From contig CAVOJY010000006.1 of assembly GCA_963696405.1 (NCBI GenBank), positions 682,001 to 746,000 of the forward strand: 64,000 nt of DNA, read 5' to 3'. Origin of the DNA: CAVOJY01 sp963696405. GTDB lineage: Bacteria > Chloroflexota > Limnocylindria > Limnocylindrales > CSP1-4. A program made the translations under genes and the position numbers. The notes beneath the pieces were generated by a model. It searched no databases and was not told the origin of the DNA. It saw only the letters and a program-made list of their open reading frames with translations. Shown piece by piece: positions 26,721-34,908 of this stretch. Numbering within the stretch: position 1 is the stretch's first letter; each line of letters begins with the position of its first letter.

Positions 26721-27117
26721 GGGGGTGCCGGCGGCTCCTAACGGGCGGAGGACCAGATGTACGGCAGGAGGGCCCCTCTCGGCCCATCTGCCCCAGAAGG
26801 CGCAGAGACGCGCCGGGCGCACAATGGCGCATCGACGCGTCGCACGTCCGGCGGATTATAGGAACCGCTCGATCCGGGTGTCAAACGCGGGGGCCAACCG
26901 TCGCCGTTGTGGAGCACGCAGCCACTATACTCCCTGGGAGTATTACAGATTGCCGATTGCGGGGCCCAAATCCGGGTGCTACTCTCTCCCGGCCCCCAGT
27001 GTCTGGACGCTGGATGGCGACCGTGATGACGCCGGCTGGTGACGGCTCGCGGCCAGGAGCGCGGCGCGACGATGGGCGCATCCGCACCCGTCTGGCGCTG
27101 GGTGGTCTGAGGGAGGC
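26721..27117. other. rpmH-dnaA intergenic region (397 bp)
   Basis: The divergent promoter region of rpmH and dnaA. It carries the perfect palindrome at 26927-26943, a degenerate DnaA-box-like site (TGTGGAGCA, 26908-26916) and a short A+T-richer patch (CTATACTCC...GTATTACAGATTG, about 26925-26952). Such regions often form part of a split bacterial origin, but the better DnaA boxes here lie after dnaA. Confidence 0.5.
26927..26943. promoter_or_regulatory. 17-nt perfect palindrome upstream of dnaA
   Basis: ATACTCCC-T-GGGAGTAT has 8-bp arms and a single central base. It lies about 175 nt before the dnaA ATG in the A+T-richest part of the gap. The geometry is that of a dimeric repressor operator. 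The binding protein is unknown. Confidence 0.5.
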
Positions 27118-28464
27118 ATGGACGCGAAGCAGGTCTGGCGAGCGGCCCTCGGCGAGCTCCAGGTGTCGCTGTCGCCCGCCAATTTCGAGACCTGGCTTCG
27201 CGACACGGCGCTCGCGGAGGTGGATGACCGGCGCTTCGTGGTCGCCGTGCCGAACGGCTTTGCCAAGGACTGGCTGGAGTCGCGGTACCGCTCCCTGATC
27301 AGCCAGACGCTCGCCCGCATCGTCGGCTACGGCGTCCACGTCGAGTTCGAGGTCCGGCCGATGCCGGCGGCACCGGCAGCCGAGGCGCCCGCCCAACCCG
27401 TCCGCGTGGAGCCCGCCCGGGTCGGCGGGGAGGGCGGAGCCAGCAACCTCAACCCCCGGTACACGTTCGCCAACTTCATCGTCGGCTCGGCCAACCGCCT
27501 GGCCCATGCAGCGAGCCTGTCGGTGGCCGAGCGCCCGGGACACGCCTACAACCCGCTCTTCCTTTACGGAGGAGTCGGCCTGGGCAAGACGCACCTCATG
27601 CACGCGGTCGGCAACCAGGTTGTGGCGCGCTTCCCCCGCAAGAAGGTCGTCTACGCGACCAGCGAGAAGTTCACGAACGAGTTCATCACGAGCATCCAGC
27701 AGGGCCGCGTCGACGAGTTCCGCGCCCGCTACCGGAAGATCGACGTCCTCCTCATCGACGACATCCAGTTCATCGCCGACAAGGAGCGGACGCAGGAGGA
27801 GTTCTTCCACACGTTCAACACCATCCACGAGGATGGCAAGCAGATCGTCCTCTCGTCCGACCGGCCGCCGAAGCAGATCATCACGCTCGAGGAGCGCCTG
27901 CGGAGCCGGTTCGAGTGGGGCCTCATCGCCGACCTGACGCCGCCCGACCTCGAGACCCGCATCGCGATCCTTCGGTCCAAGGCGGAGGACCAGGCGGTCC
28001 CGATCAGCTCCGAGGTCATCGAGTTCATCGCCCGCAAGATCGTCAGCAACATCCGGGAGCTCGAGGGGGCGCTCAACCGGATCGTCGCCTGGGCGAACCT
28101 GAACGCCGCACCGATCACGATCGAGCTGGCCCAGGCCGTCCTGTCGAACGTCCTCTACAACCCGCGGCGGCGCACGGTGACGCCCGAGCGGGTCGTGCGC
28201 GTGGTCAGCGACTACTACGGGGTCGACCTGGAGACCATGCGTGGCCAGAAGCGTGACAAGTCGATCGTCGCCCCCCGGCACATCGCCATGTACCTCATGC
28301 GAGAGGAGACCGATGTGTCACTGCTGCGAATCGGCGCCGAACTCGGCGGGCGCGACCACTCCACGGTGCTCCACGCCTGCGACAAGATCGGGCGCGAGAG
28401 CCAGGAAAACGACGACCTGCGGCGCGAGCTGGCGTCTCTCCGCGAGCTCCTCTACGCGGAGTAG
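27118..28464 (+). CDS. dnaA: Chromosomal replication initiator DnaA
   Basis: 448 residues. Domain I covers about residues 1-85, a short Pro/Ala linker follows, and the AAA+ domain III carries Walker A GGVGLGKTHL (about 151-160) and Walker B LLIDDIQF (about 211-218). The C-terminal helix-turn-helix has the DnaA signature RDHSTVLHACDKIG (about residue 408). GAGGGAGGC precedes the ATG. It binds DnaA boxes, such as those at 28534-28583, and opens the origin. Confidence 0.97.
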   Translation: MDAKQVWRAALGELQVSLSPANFETWLRDTALAEVDDRRFVVAVPNGFAKDWLESRYRSLISQTLARIVGYGVHVEFEVRPMPAAPAAEAPAQPVRVEPARVGGEGGASNLNPRYTFANFIVGSANRLAHAASLSVAERPGHAYNPLFLYGGVGLGKTHLMHAVGNQVVARFPRKKVVYATSEKFTNEFITSIQQGRVDEFRARYRKIDVLLIDDIQFIADKERTQEEFFHTFNTIHEDGKQIVLSSDRPPKQIITLEERLRSRFEWGLIADLTPPDLETRIAILRSKAEDQAVPISSEVIEFIARKIVSNIRELEGALNRIVAWANLNAAPITIELAQAVLSNVLYNPRRRTVTPERVVRVVSDYYGVDLETMRGQKRDKSIVAPRHIAMYLMREETDVSLLRIGAELGGRDHSTVLHACDKIGRESQENDDLRRELASLRELLYAE

Positions 28465-28896
28465 CGCCTGCCGCTCGGGCCCGGGACGGCATCGCAACGG
28501 CAGGCCCCCCGCCGACCAATTCCCGGCCGGTTCTGTGGAAAAGGCCCCTCCGGGCGTGGACAACGTGGTCCCGATGTGGATAAGGCGGCGCACTCTCGGC
28601 CCCCGTCTCATCCTTGCAGCATCGCGGGCCGGACACCGAATCCCGGGTCGGGCCGAGGCCATGCCATCTCCGCGTACGCAGCGGCTCCACCTCGGCTCCA
28701 CGACTCCCGGCCGGGCCGTCCACCATCCAGGCCTGGTTCTCCACCACGCAGCTTCGCACGAACACGCACAGCCATCCACCGCATCAACACCATGATGATG
28801 ATGGGGGTGGAGTGAGAAGATATGGATTACTCAGACGGCCTGTCCACGATCCCCGCCCGGCCGCACCAACGGCCACCTGGAGGAGCACGAAGTACC
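28465..28896. other. Putative replication origin (oriC) between dnaA and dnaN
   Basis: A 432-bp gene-free region. It contains one perfect DnaA box, TGTGGATAA (28575-28583, reverse complement of TTATCCACA), one near-match, TGTGGAAAA (28534-28542), and a weaker CGTGGACAA (28555-28563), all in the same orientation within 50 bp. A short ATGATGATGATG run (about 28790-28802) and GAAGATATGGATTACTC (about 28817-28833) give an A+T-richer patch before dnaN. The dnaA-dnaN gap is a common origin site. No long A+T-rich unwinding element is obvious. Confidence 0.65.
28575..28583 (-). promoter_or_regulatory. Perfect DnaA box
   Basis: TTATCCACA on the minus strand, the exact consensus, in the dnaA-dnaN gap. 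Near-matches lie 12 and 33 bp upstream. Confidence 0.75.
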
Positions 28897-30015
28897 GTGA
28901 AGCTGTCGCTCATGCGGGAGAACCTCGCTCGCGGCCTGGGAATCGTGAGCCGCGCCGTTCCCACCCGCACCTCTACTCTGCCGGTTCTGTCCAACGTTCT
29001 GTTGCACACGGCTGACGCCGGGCTCAAGCTCACCGCAACCAACCTCGAGATTGGTATCACCCACTGGGTCCAGGGCAAAGTCGAGGAGGACGGCGCCCTC
29101 ACGGTTCCGGCACGGCTGCTGACCGACTTCGTGAACTCGCTGCCGGAAGAACTCATCGAGCTCGAGACGCGACCGGGGAACACGCTCCATCTGCACTGTG
29201 GGCGGCAACAGGCCCAGATCAAGGGGATCGATGCGGACGAGTTCCCGGCGATCCCGTCGGCAGGGGAGCGCCCGACGACCCGCGTCGAACAGCGGGTGTT
29301 CCGCCAGGCGCTGGGCGAGGTCACGTTTGCCGCAGCATCTGACGAGGCGCGACCGATCCTGACCGGCGTTCTGACCCGCTTCTCGGGCGACCGCATCACG
29401 CTTGCAGCTGCGGACAACTACCGGATTGCCGTCAAGACATTCGGGGTGATGGACGCGGTCGAGGAGAAGAGCGTCGTTGTCCCGGCGCGCTCGTACATCG
29501 AGCTGGCGAGGATCCTCCAGGATACCGACGAGCCGCTCGAGATCATCCTGGCCCCGGCGAAGAACCAGATCGTCTTCCACACACCCGTGGCCGACCTGGT
29601 CAGCCGGCTCATCGACGGCCAGTTCCCCAACTACCAGCAGGTCCTGCCTTCCTCGCACGCAACCCGCGCCGTCGTCGAGCGCGAGGAGATACTCAAGGCG
29701 GTTCGCCTGTCGGCGCTCATCGCCGTGCAATCCGCGAATGTCATCAAGGTCGGGATCCCCGGCGACGGGACAACCGCGCTCACGGTTTCAGCCGCGGCGG
29801 AGATCGGCGAGAACGAGGGCGAGATCGACGCCGCCGTCGAGGGCGACGCGACCACCATCGCGTTCAACGCCCGGTACCTCGAGCAGGCGCTGCAGAACAT
29901 GGAGGGCGAGCAGGTTGCCCTCGAATTCAACGGGCCACTATCGCCCGGCGTTCTCCGCCCCGTGGGCGACGCCGACTACATCCACGTCATCATGCCGGTC
30001 CGGACTGCGTCGTAG
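28897..30015 (+). CDS. dnaN: DNA polymerase III subunit beta (sliding clamp)
   Basis: 372 residues with the usual three repeated clamp domains. Landmarks are RTSTLPVLSNVLLH in domain I, GVLTRFSGDRITLAAADNYR in domain II and the C-terminal LEFNGPLSPGVLRP with YIHVIMPVR. I took the GTG at 28897 because MKLSLMRENLARGL matches the conserved beginning; GGAGGAG lies 11 nt upstream. An ATG at 28822 with its own purine-rich leader would add 25 unconserved residues. The protein encircles DNA and tethers polymerase. Confidence 0.95.
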   Translation: MKLSLMRENLARGLGIVSRAVPTRTSTLPVLSNVLLHTADAGLKLTATNLEIGITHWVQGKVEEDGALTVPARLLTDFVNSLPEELIELETRPGNTLHLHCGRQQAQIKGIDADEFPAIPSAGERPTTRVEQRVFRQALGEVTFAAASDEARPILTGVLTRFSGDRITLAAADNYRIAVKTFGVMDAVEEKSVVVPARSYIELARILQDTDEPLEIILAPAKNQIVFHTPVADLVSRLIDGQFPNYQQVLPSSHATRAVVEREEILKAVRLSALIAVQSANVIKVGIPGDGTTALTVSAAAEIGENEGEIDAAVEGDATTIAFNARYLEQALQNMEGEQVALEFNGPLSPGVLRPVGDADYIHVIMPVRTAS

Positions 30016-30033
30016 GCTGCGGCCCGGGTTGGT

Positions 30034-31185
30034 GTGCGCGTCAAGGAGCTCCGACTGACCGACTTCCGGAGTTACGCGGAACTCCGTACCGCGTTCCCTC
30101 CGGGCCCGCAGGTCATCGTCGGCCCGAATGCGGTTGGCAAGACGAACCTGCTCGAGGCCCTTTCGGTGCTTGCGCTCGGCCACTCGCACCGGACGAGGGC
30201 CGACCCGGAGCTTGTCCGGTGGGGGGCGGGCTTCGCCCGGCTCGAGGCCACCGTCGAGGGGCCGGCCGGGGCCGCGCTGCCCCCCGGCGCCGACTCCCCT
30301 TCGGAAGAACTGGAGGTCCTGCTGCCCGGCAGCGGCGTACCGGGGCTGCGGAAGCAGGTGCGCATCAATGGCGTGCCGCGTCGTGCCGACGTCCTCGGGT
30401 ATCCCCTCCGTGCCGTCATGTTCTCGCCGGAGGCGATGCTGCTCGTGGTCGGACCGCCCGCGCTGCGCCGCGACGAGGTCGACGGGCTGGCGGGCCAGCT
30501 GTGGCCTGTCCATCGGCGCGCGCTCGCGACGTACGGCCGGGCACTCGCCCAGCGCAACAGCCTGCTCCGCCGCATCCGCGAGGGGCAGGCGTCGCGGGAC
30601 CAGCTTCCGTTCTGGGATCGCGCCATCATCGAAGAAGGGGGCGGCATCACGGAGCGGCGGCTGCGCGTCATCAGCGAGCTGGGCGGACCGCTTTCGGCCG
30701 CCCACGCGGAGATCGCCCCCGAGGAGCCCGAACTGGCGTTGTCGTACGTCTCCTCGGCTCCGCCCCACGCGGGCGAGTCCCCGGGCGCGGCGCTGAGGCG
30801 GCGGCTCGGCGAGACCGCCGACAAGGAGATCTGGAACGGTATGACGCTCGTGGGTCCACACCGCGATGACGCCGCGTTCCAGCTCGGGGGACGGCAGCTC
30901 GCGGCATTCGGTTCGCGCGGACAGCAGCGGACCGCGATCCTCGCCCTCAAGCTCGCGGAGCTCGACACACTCACCCGTTCCGGCGGCAGCTCGCCGCTCC
31001 TGCTTCTGGACGACGTCTTCAGCGAGCTGGACCCGGACCGCCGGGCTCACCTCGTCGGGCGGATCGAGGCGCTGCCGCAGGCGTTCATCACGACCACCGC
31101 CCTGGGGGACCTCGACCCCGTGCTCGTCGCCCGCGCCACGGCGTGGGAGGTGTCGCCCGGGAGACTCATGCGAGCGGCGGGATGA
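30034..31185 (+). CDS. recF: DNA replication/repair protein RecF
   Basis: 383 residues with a GTG start. MRVKELRLTDFRSYAEL is the standard RecF beginning, Walker A is GPNAVGKTNLLEAL (about 29-42), the signature region is SRGQQRTAILALKLAEL and Walker B is LLLLDDVFSELDP. RecF is an SMC-like ATPase that helps load RecA at gaps. It follows dnaN by 18 nt in the conserved dnaA-dnaN-recF order. Confidence 0.95.
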   Translation: MRVKELRLTDFRSYAELRTAFPPGPQVIVGPNAVGKTNLLEALSVLALGHSHRTRADPELVRWGAGFARLEATVEGPAGAALPPGADSPSEELEVLLPGSGVPGLRKQVRINGVPRRADVLGYPLRAVMFSPEAMLLVVGPPALRRDEVDGLAGQLWPVHRRALATYGRALAQRNSLLRRIREGQASRDQLPFWDRAIIEEGGGITERRLRVISELGGPLSAAHAEIAPEEPELALSYVSSAPPHAGESPGAALRRRLGETADKEIWNGMTLVGPHRDDAAFQLGGRQLAAFGSRGQQRTAILALKLAELDTLTRSGGSSPLLLLDDVFSELDPDRRAHLVGRIEALPQAFITTTALGDLDPVLVARATAWEVSPGRLMRAAG

Positions 31186-31192
31186 ACGCCGC

Positions 31193-31576
31193 GTGGCAGG
31201 TGGCGGCTTGAACGCGCGACGACGGCCGATGCGACGCGTTGGCGACCTCCTGCCGGCGGCGGCAGCGGCGCTCGGCATCGACGAGGAGTTCCGGCGCGCC
31301 CGCGCGGCGGACGCGTGGGCGCACGCGGTGGCTGCCGTGGTGCCTGCCGCGGCCGGGGCCAGCCGCCTGGTGGGGTTCCGCGGGGACACGGTCGTCGTGT
31401 CGGCGACAGCGCCGGTGCTGGCCCAGGAGCTGCTCCTCCATCGAGACGACCTCCTGGGCGCCTTCACAACCGCCGCGGGGGGCCGTTCCGCGACCGACCT
31501 TCGGGTGGTCGTCCAGGCCCGGCAGGAAGACGGACCGGCAGGCGGCCCCGCCAAGCGCCGGGAACCCGGCGTGTAG
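31193..31576 (+). CDS. DUF721/DciA-like protein
   Basis: About 127 residues from a GTG at 31193 (an ATG at 31229 is an alternative). The core RVGDLLPAAAAALGIDEEFR and the later VSATAPVLAQELLLHRDDLL fit the DUF721 pattern, in which an N-terminal helical or KH-like domain precedes a short tail. Members include DciA, which helps load the replicative helicase in many bacteria. Its place directly after recF matches actinobacterial and other Terrabacteria origins. The exact start is uncertain. Confidence 0.75.
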   Translation: MAGGGLNARRRPMRRVGDLLPAAAAALGIDEEFRRARAADAWAHAVAAVVPAAAGASRLVGFRGDTVVVSATAPVLAQELLLHRDDLLGAFTTAAGGRSATDLRVVVQARQEDGPAGGPAKRREPGV

Positions 31577-31579
31577 ACT
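31574..31579 (+). promoter_or_regulatory. TAGACT -10 box, 10 nt before the 31590 start
   Basis: TAGACT overlaps the stop codon of the DUF721 gene and lies 10 nt before the ATG of the pseudo-phosphatase gene. No ribosome site lies between, so transcription from it would give an almost leaderless mRNA. Confidence 0.4.
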
Positions 31580-31589
31580 GGGCTCCGCC

Positions 31590-34325
31590 ATGGCCGTGCG
31601 CCTGCTGACCAGGATCGGTGTCGTCCCGGACGACGAGCGGCCGGAATCCGCGCCGGACGCGGCCCTCGTCTATGAACCCACCCTCGGCGCGACCGCGCGG
31701 TCGAAGGGCGGCGCCTACATCATCGTCGCGGTGAGCCCCGACCTGCCCCACGGCGACGAGATCGCCGCGTTCCTCGCGAACGCTGTCCGCCACGAGTACT
31801 ACTACGACGAATCGGCCGGCATTCCGATCTGCCTGGAGAAGGCGATCCGGACCGCCTACCGCAAGCTGGCGAGCCACCGCGAGGCGCACGGCGTCGACGA
31901 GCACGCCGTCGCGGTCGCGGCGGCGGTGATCCGCGAGCACGAACTCTACGTGGCGACGGCCGGCGAGGTTGACGTGTACCTGGCCCGCCAGGGCCGCCTC
32001 CTCACCATCCACGACGAAAGCCGCCGGGTACCCGCGCCAATCCCGGGACTGCCGGGGGTCGCCGCCGGGGCCGCGATCCCGGGAGTGCTCGATGCCGGAA
32101 CGGCCGGCCGCCTCCAGCCGCAGGCGTCAGCGGCCGGGGCGCCGCCAGCCGGAGATGGAGAAGTCCACGCCATCGTCTGGCGTGGCGAGGCCGGCCCGGG
32201 GGACACGCTCCTGCTGGTTTCCCGGGAGATACCGCGACGGCTCGGCCTGGACGCCGTCCGCCGGTCGCTCACCACGCTGCACCCCGAATCCGCGGCCCAG
32301 CATCTCCACCACCAGTTCATCGCCGAGGGGGGCGGCGCACCCGCCGCTCTTCTCGTTGTCGAGGTGACCGAACCGGCGGGGGCCCTGGCGGGGGCGCCCG
32401 TCACGCCGGGGATCACGCCCCGGATCGGATCCGCGGCCGCCGGAGCGGCGAACGCCGGCGCAGCGGCCGCACTGGATGGCGGCGCAGCGCCCGGGACCGC
32501 GGACGGGGGTCGCGCCCGCCGGGGCGCCGACGCCGGAGCGTCGGTGACCGCACCTCTTCGCGCAGCGGCCGCGGGGGTCGGTGCGGCGTTCGCCGGGGTT
32601 GCGGCGCGGGCCGGCCACCTCCTCCCGCGACGTCGCATGGTGTACGAGCAGGTGACGCCGCTCGCCGACCGCCGCTCCGCCCAGCGGCGGTGGGCGCGCG
32701 GCGTGCTGGTGATCCTCGCCGTTGTCCTCGTCGGCGGGCTCGGGGTTTGGCTGCTCGGCGGCGGTGGCAAGGGCGAGTCGATCCGCGACGCGAAGACCGG
32801 GGAAGCGGCCCTCGCCGCAGCCCTGGAGCAGGTCAACCGGGTCTTCGGCGGCGGAAGCGACCTCGTCGCCGCAGATCCCCAGAAGGCCCTCACGTTCCTC
32901 CGCGAGGCCTGGAAGCAGCTCGACGTCGCGCAACAGGCAGGGGTCACCGAGGGGAAGGTCCGGCCGCTCCGCGACCAGGTCATGGGCGGCCTCGATCGGC
33001 TCTACGGCGTCGTGCGAACCGGCGCCTCGACGGTGGTGCCACCCGCGCGGATCTCCGATGCGCCGGACCTCCACGATCTCGTGCGCGGGCCGGACGGTGC
33101 CGCCTACTCGATCGACCGATCCACGCAGTCGGTGGTCCGCCTGGACCTTGCGCGGAAGACCGCCCAGGTCGTGGTCAAGATGGGCGACGGCCCGGGGAAC
33201 GGCGTCGGCGAGCCGATGCTCCTCGCGGCAGGCGGGCCGGACGTCCTCATCGTCGACCGCAACGGCGGGCTCTGGCGGTGGCGCCCTTCCGATCGCACCG
33301 GGCGGGGGACCCTTGGCCAGCTCCGCGTCGGTGGCACGGTCACCTGGGGGACCGACATCCGCGACGTCGACACCTACCTGCGAAACGCGGACGCCGGCAT
33401 CTACAACCTCTATGTCATCGACCCCAGCTCCGAGCAGGTCCTCAGGTACACGCCGGCCGCCGACGGCAGCGGGTTCCCGCAGGACCCCACCGGCTACCTC
33501 GCGACTGCCACCGATGTCTCGGGCTGGGAGCAGATGTTCGTCGATGGGGACATCTACATCCTGGAGCCGGATGGGGTGACCCGCTACGCGAACGGCCGGC
33601 CCGGCGACTTCAAGCTCGGGGCGCTACCGGACGAGGTGGATCTGCGCCCCGGTCACGACTACCGACTGTTCACCGCATCAGCGAGCCGTCGGGAAGGGCG
33701 CATCTACGTCTGGGACGGCAAGAACGGCCGGGTGATCGCGTTCGACAAGGCGACCGGCGACTACCTCGAGCAGTATCTCCCCGTCTCGTCCGCCCCGGCC
33801 TTCAGCGACGTGCGCGGGATGTTCGTGGTGCCGGGCGCCCAGGGAAAGGCCCCGTCGCTCTTCTGGGCCGGACCGGATCGCCTCTACCGGACCGTCCTCC
33901 AGGCGGTGGCGCAGCCGACGCCGTCGCCGAGCGCCGCGGCGAGCGGCGCACCCGGAACGACGATCCCATCCGGGCCCGCCCTTGCCGCGACGATTGCCGC
34001 GGGCAAGGAACCCGACGTCGCCACCGGGTACGGCAAGGCCGTCTCCGTCACGAACGGCGATCCGGTGACGATCCGTGTCGAGTTGACCCCGGCCTCCGCC
34101 GGAGCGACCGTTGAGCTGTACAGGCGCATCGACAAGACGGGCGAGTGGACGCAGGTCGCCACCGCCCAGACGGACGCCTCCGGCGCGGCCGCCTGGGCGC
34201 AGGCCGTCACGGTTCCCGCGAAGGCCACCGGCTACGGCCGGTACGTCTACTTCAGGGTGCTGCTGAAACCGGGCGGCACCGAGGCGTCGGTCTGGTCGAA
34301 CGCGGTCCGCGCGGTCGCCGAATAG
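31590..34325 (+). CDS. Membrane protein with PP2C-like cytoplasmic domain and propeller-like outer domain
   Basis: 911 residues. Residues 1-260 resemble a PP2C-type phosphatase fold (TARSKGGAYIIVAVS, then AVAVAAAVIREHELYVATAG, then GDTLLLVSREIPRRL). The Asp residues of the phosphatase metal site are missing: the usual SDGL is SREI and no DG.GG is seen. An Ala/Gly linker (261-345) leads to one membrane helix (about 370-390). Residues about 400-820 contain repeated beta-blade-like segments (DVLIVDRNGGLWRW, DGDIYILEPDGVTRY, RIYVWDGKNGRVIAFD), and a beta-sandwich-like C terminus follows. I infer a signalling or sensor protein with an inactive phosphatase domain. The outer part faces outside by topology. 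Confidence 0.65.
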   Translation: MAVRLLTRIGVVPDDERPESAPDAALVYEPTLGATARSKGGAYIIVAVSPDLPHGDEIAAFLANAVRHEYYYDESAGIPICLEKAIRTAYRKLASHREAHGVDEHAVAVAAAVIREHELYVATAGEVDVYLARQGRLLTIHDESRRVPAPIPGLPGVAAGAAIPGVLDAGTAGRLQPQASAAGAPPAGDGEVHAIVWRGEAGPGDTLLLVSREIPRRLGLDAVRRSLTTLHPESAAQHLHHQFIAEGGGAPAALLVVEVTEPAGALAGAPVTPGITPRIGSAAAGAANAGAAAALDGGAAPGTADGGRARRGADAGASVTAPLRAAAAGVGAAFAGVAARAGHLLPRRRMVYEQVTPLADRRSAQRRWARGVLVILAVVLVGGLGVWLLGGGGKGESIRDAKTGEAALAAALEQVNRVFGGGSDLVAADPQKALTFLREAWKQLDVAQQAGVTEGKVRPLRDQVMGGLDRLYGVVRTGASTVVPPARISDAPDLHDLVRGPDGAAYSIDRSTQSVVRLDLARKTAQVVVKMGDGPGNGVGEPMLLAAGGPDVLIVDRNGGLWRWRPSDRTGRGTLGQLRVGGTVTWGTDIRDVDTYLRNADAGIYNLYVIDPSSEQVLRYTPAADGSGFPQDPTGYLATATDVSGWEQMFVDGDIYILEPDGVTRYANGRPGDFKLGALPDEVDLRPGHDYRLFTASASRREGRIYVWDGKNGRVIAFDKATGDYLEQYLPVSSAPAFSDVRGMFVVPGAQGKAPSLFWAGPDRLYRTVLQAVAQPTPSPSAAASGAPGTTIPSGPALAATIAAGKEPDVATGYGKAVSVTNGDPVTIRVELTPASAGATVELYRRIDKTGEWTQVATAQTDASGAAAWAQAVTVPAKATGYGRYVYFRVLLKPGGTEASVWSNAVRAVAE

Positions 34326-34359
34326 GGCCCGGCGGTCCGGGGGCTCCGGGCCGCACGTA

Positions 34360-34365
34360 TACAAT
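34360..34365 (+). promoter_or_regulatory. TACAAT -10 box, 6 nt before the 34372 start
   Basis: GTATACAATCGGTCC directly precedes the ATG. TACAAT fits TAnnnT and lies 6 nt from the start codon, so the transcript probably begins at the ATG. Confidence 0.5.
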
Positions 34366-34371
34366 CGGTCC

Positions 34372-34893
34372 ATGCTGCCAGCGGGCCTCAGCGAGATGGT
34401 TGTCGAGAGCGTGCGCGTGAACATGCTCAACAGCCAGCACGTGGTGATCCTCAAGGAGGTCGGACGGGAGCGGTACCTGCCCATCTGGATCGGGCCCTGG
34501 GAGGCGGACGCGATCGCGCGGAAACTGCAGGACCTCTCGCCCGAGCGGCCGCTGACGCACGACCTCTTCGCGGCCACGCTCGTGCGAATCGGCGCGGTCC
34601 TGCAGAACGTGATCATCTCGGAGATCGCCGACGAGACGTACAAGGCGAACCTGCGGATTGAGATCAACGGCCACACCCACGAGGTGGACGCGCGGCCGAG
34701 CGACGCCATCGCCCTCGCCGTCCGCGTCGGCGCGACGATCTACGCGACGGAGGAGGTGCTCGACCGGGCCGGCGTCCTGCCGGAGTCCGAGGAAGACGAG
34801 AGGCTCGCCCCGTTCCGCGAGTTCGTCAACTCGCTCGACTCCGACCTCGACGTGCCCAGCGAGGGCGGACCCCCGGCAGCCCTCGACGACTGA
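34372..34893 (+). CDS. Bifunctional nuclease (DUF151)-family protein
   Basis: 173 residues of the BFN/DUF151 family. The beginning MVVESVRVNMLNSQHVVILK, the LPIWIGPWEADAIA segment and the EVDARPSDAIALAVR helix are the family landmarks. Characterised members have DNase and RNase activity; most bacterial ones are unstudied. The C-terminal 30 residues are acidic and probably disordered (EDERLAPF...PPAALDD). A TACAAT box lies 6 nt before the ATG. Confidence 0.85.
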   Translation: MLPAGLSEMVVESVRVNMLNSQHVVILKEVGRERYLPIWIGPWEADAIARKLQDLSPERPLTHDLFAATLVRIGAVLQNVIISEIADETYKANLRIEINGHTHEVDARPSDAIALAVRVGATIYATEEVLDRAGVLPESEEDERLAPFREFVNSLDSDLDVPSEGGPPAALDD

Positions 34894-34908
34894 CCCGGGG
34901 CAGCCCGG

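Noticed and set aside
28790..28802. ATGATGATGATG run as a DnaA-trio element
   Set aside because: The trinucleotide is in the wrong sequence register for the described 3'-GAT-5' trio motif and is too short. I mention it only as a local repeat.
28822..28896. A 25-codon N-terminal extension of dnaN starting at an ATG with a purine-rich leader
   Set aside because: The added residues are not found in beta clamps, while the GTG at 28897 gives the conserved start. The leader may be part of the origin region.
31239..31589. Upstream extension of the pseudo-phosphatase frame to 31239
   Set aside because: It overlaps the DUF721 gene in another frame and translates to Arg/Ser-rich sequence. The ATG at 31590 has a -10 box and a proper protein start.
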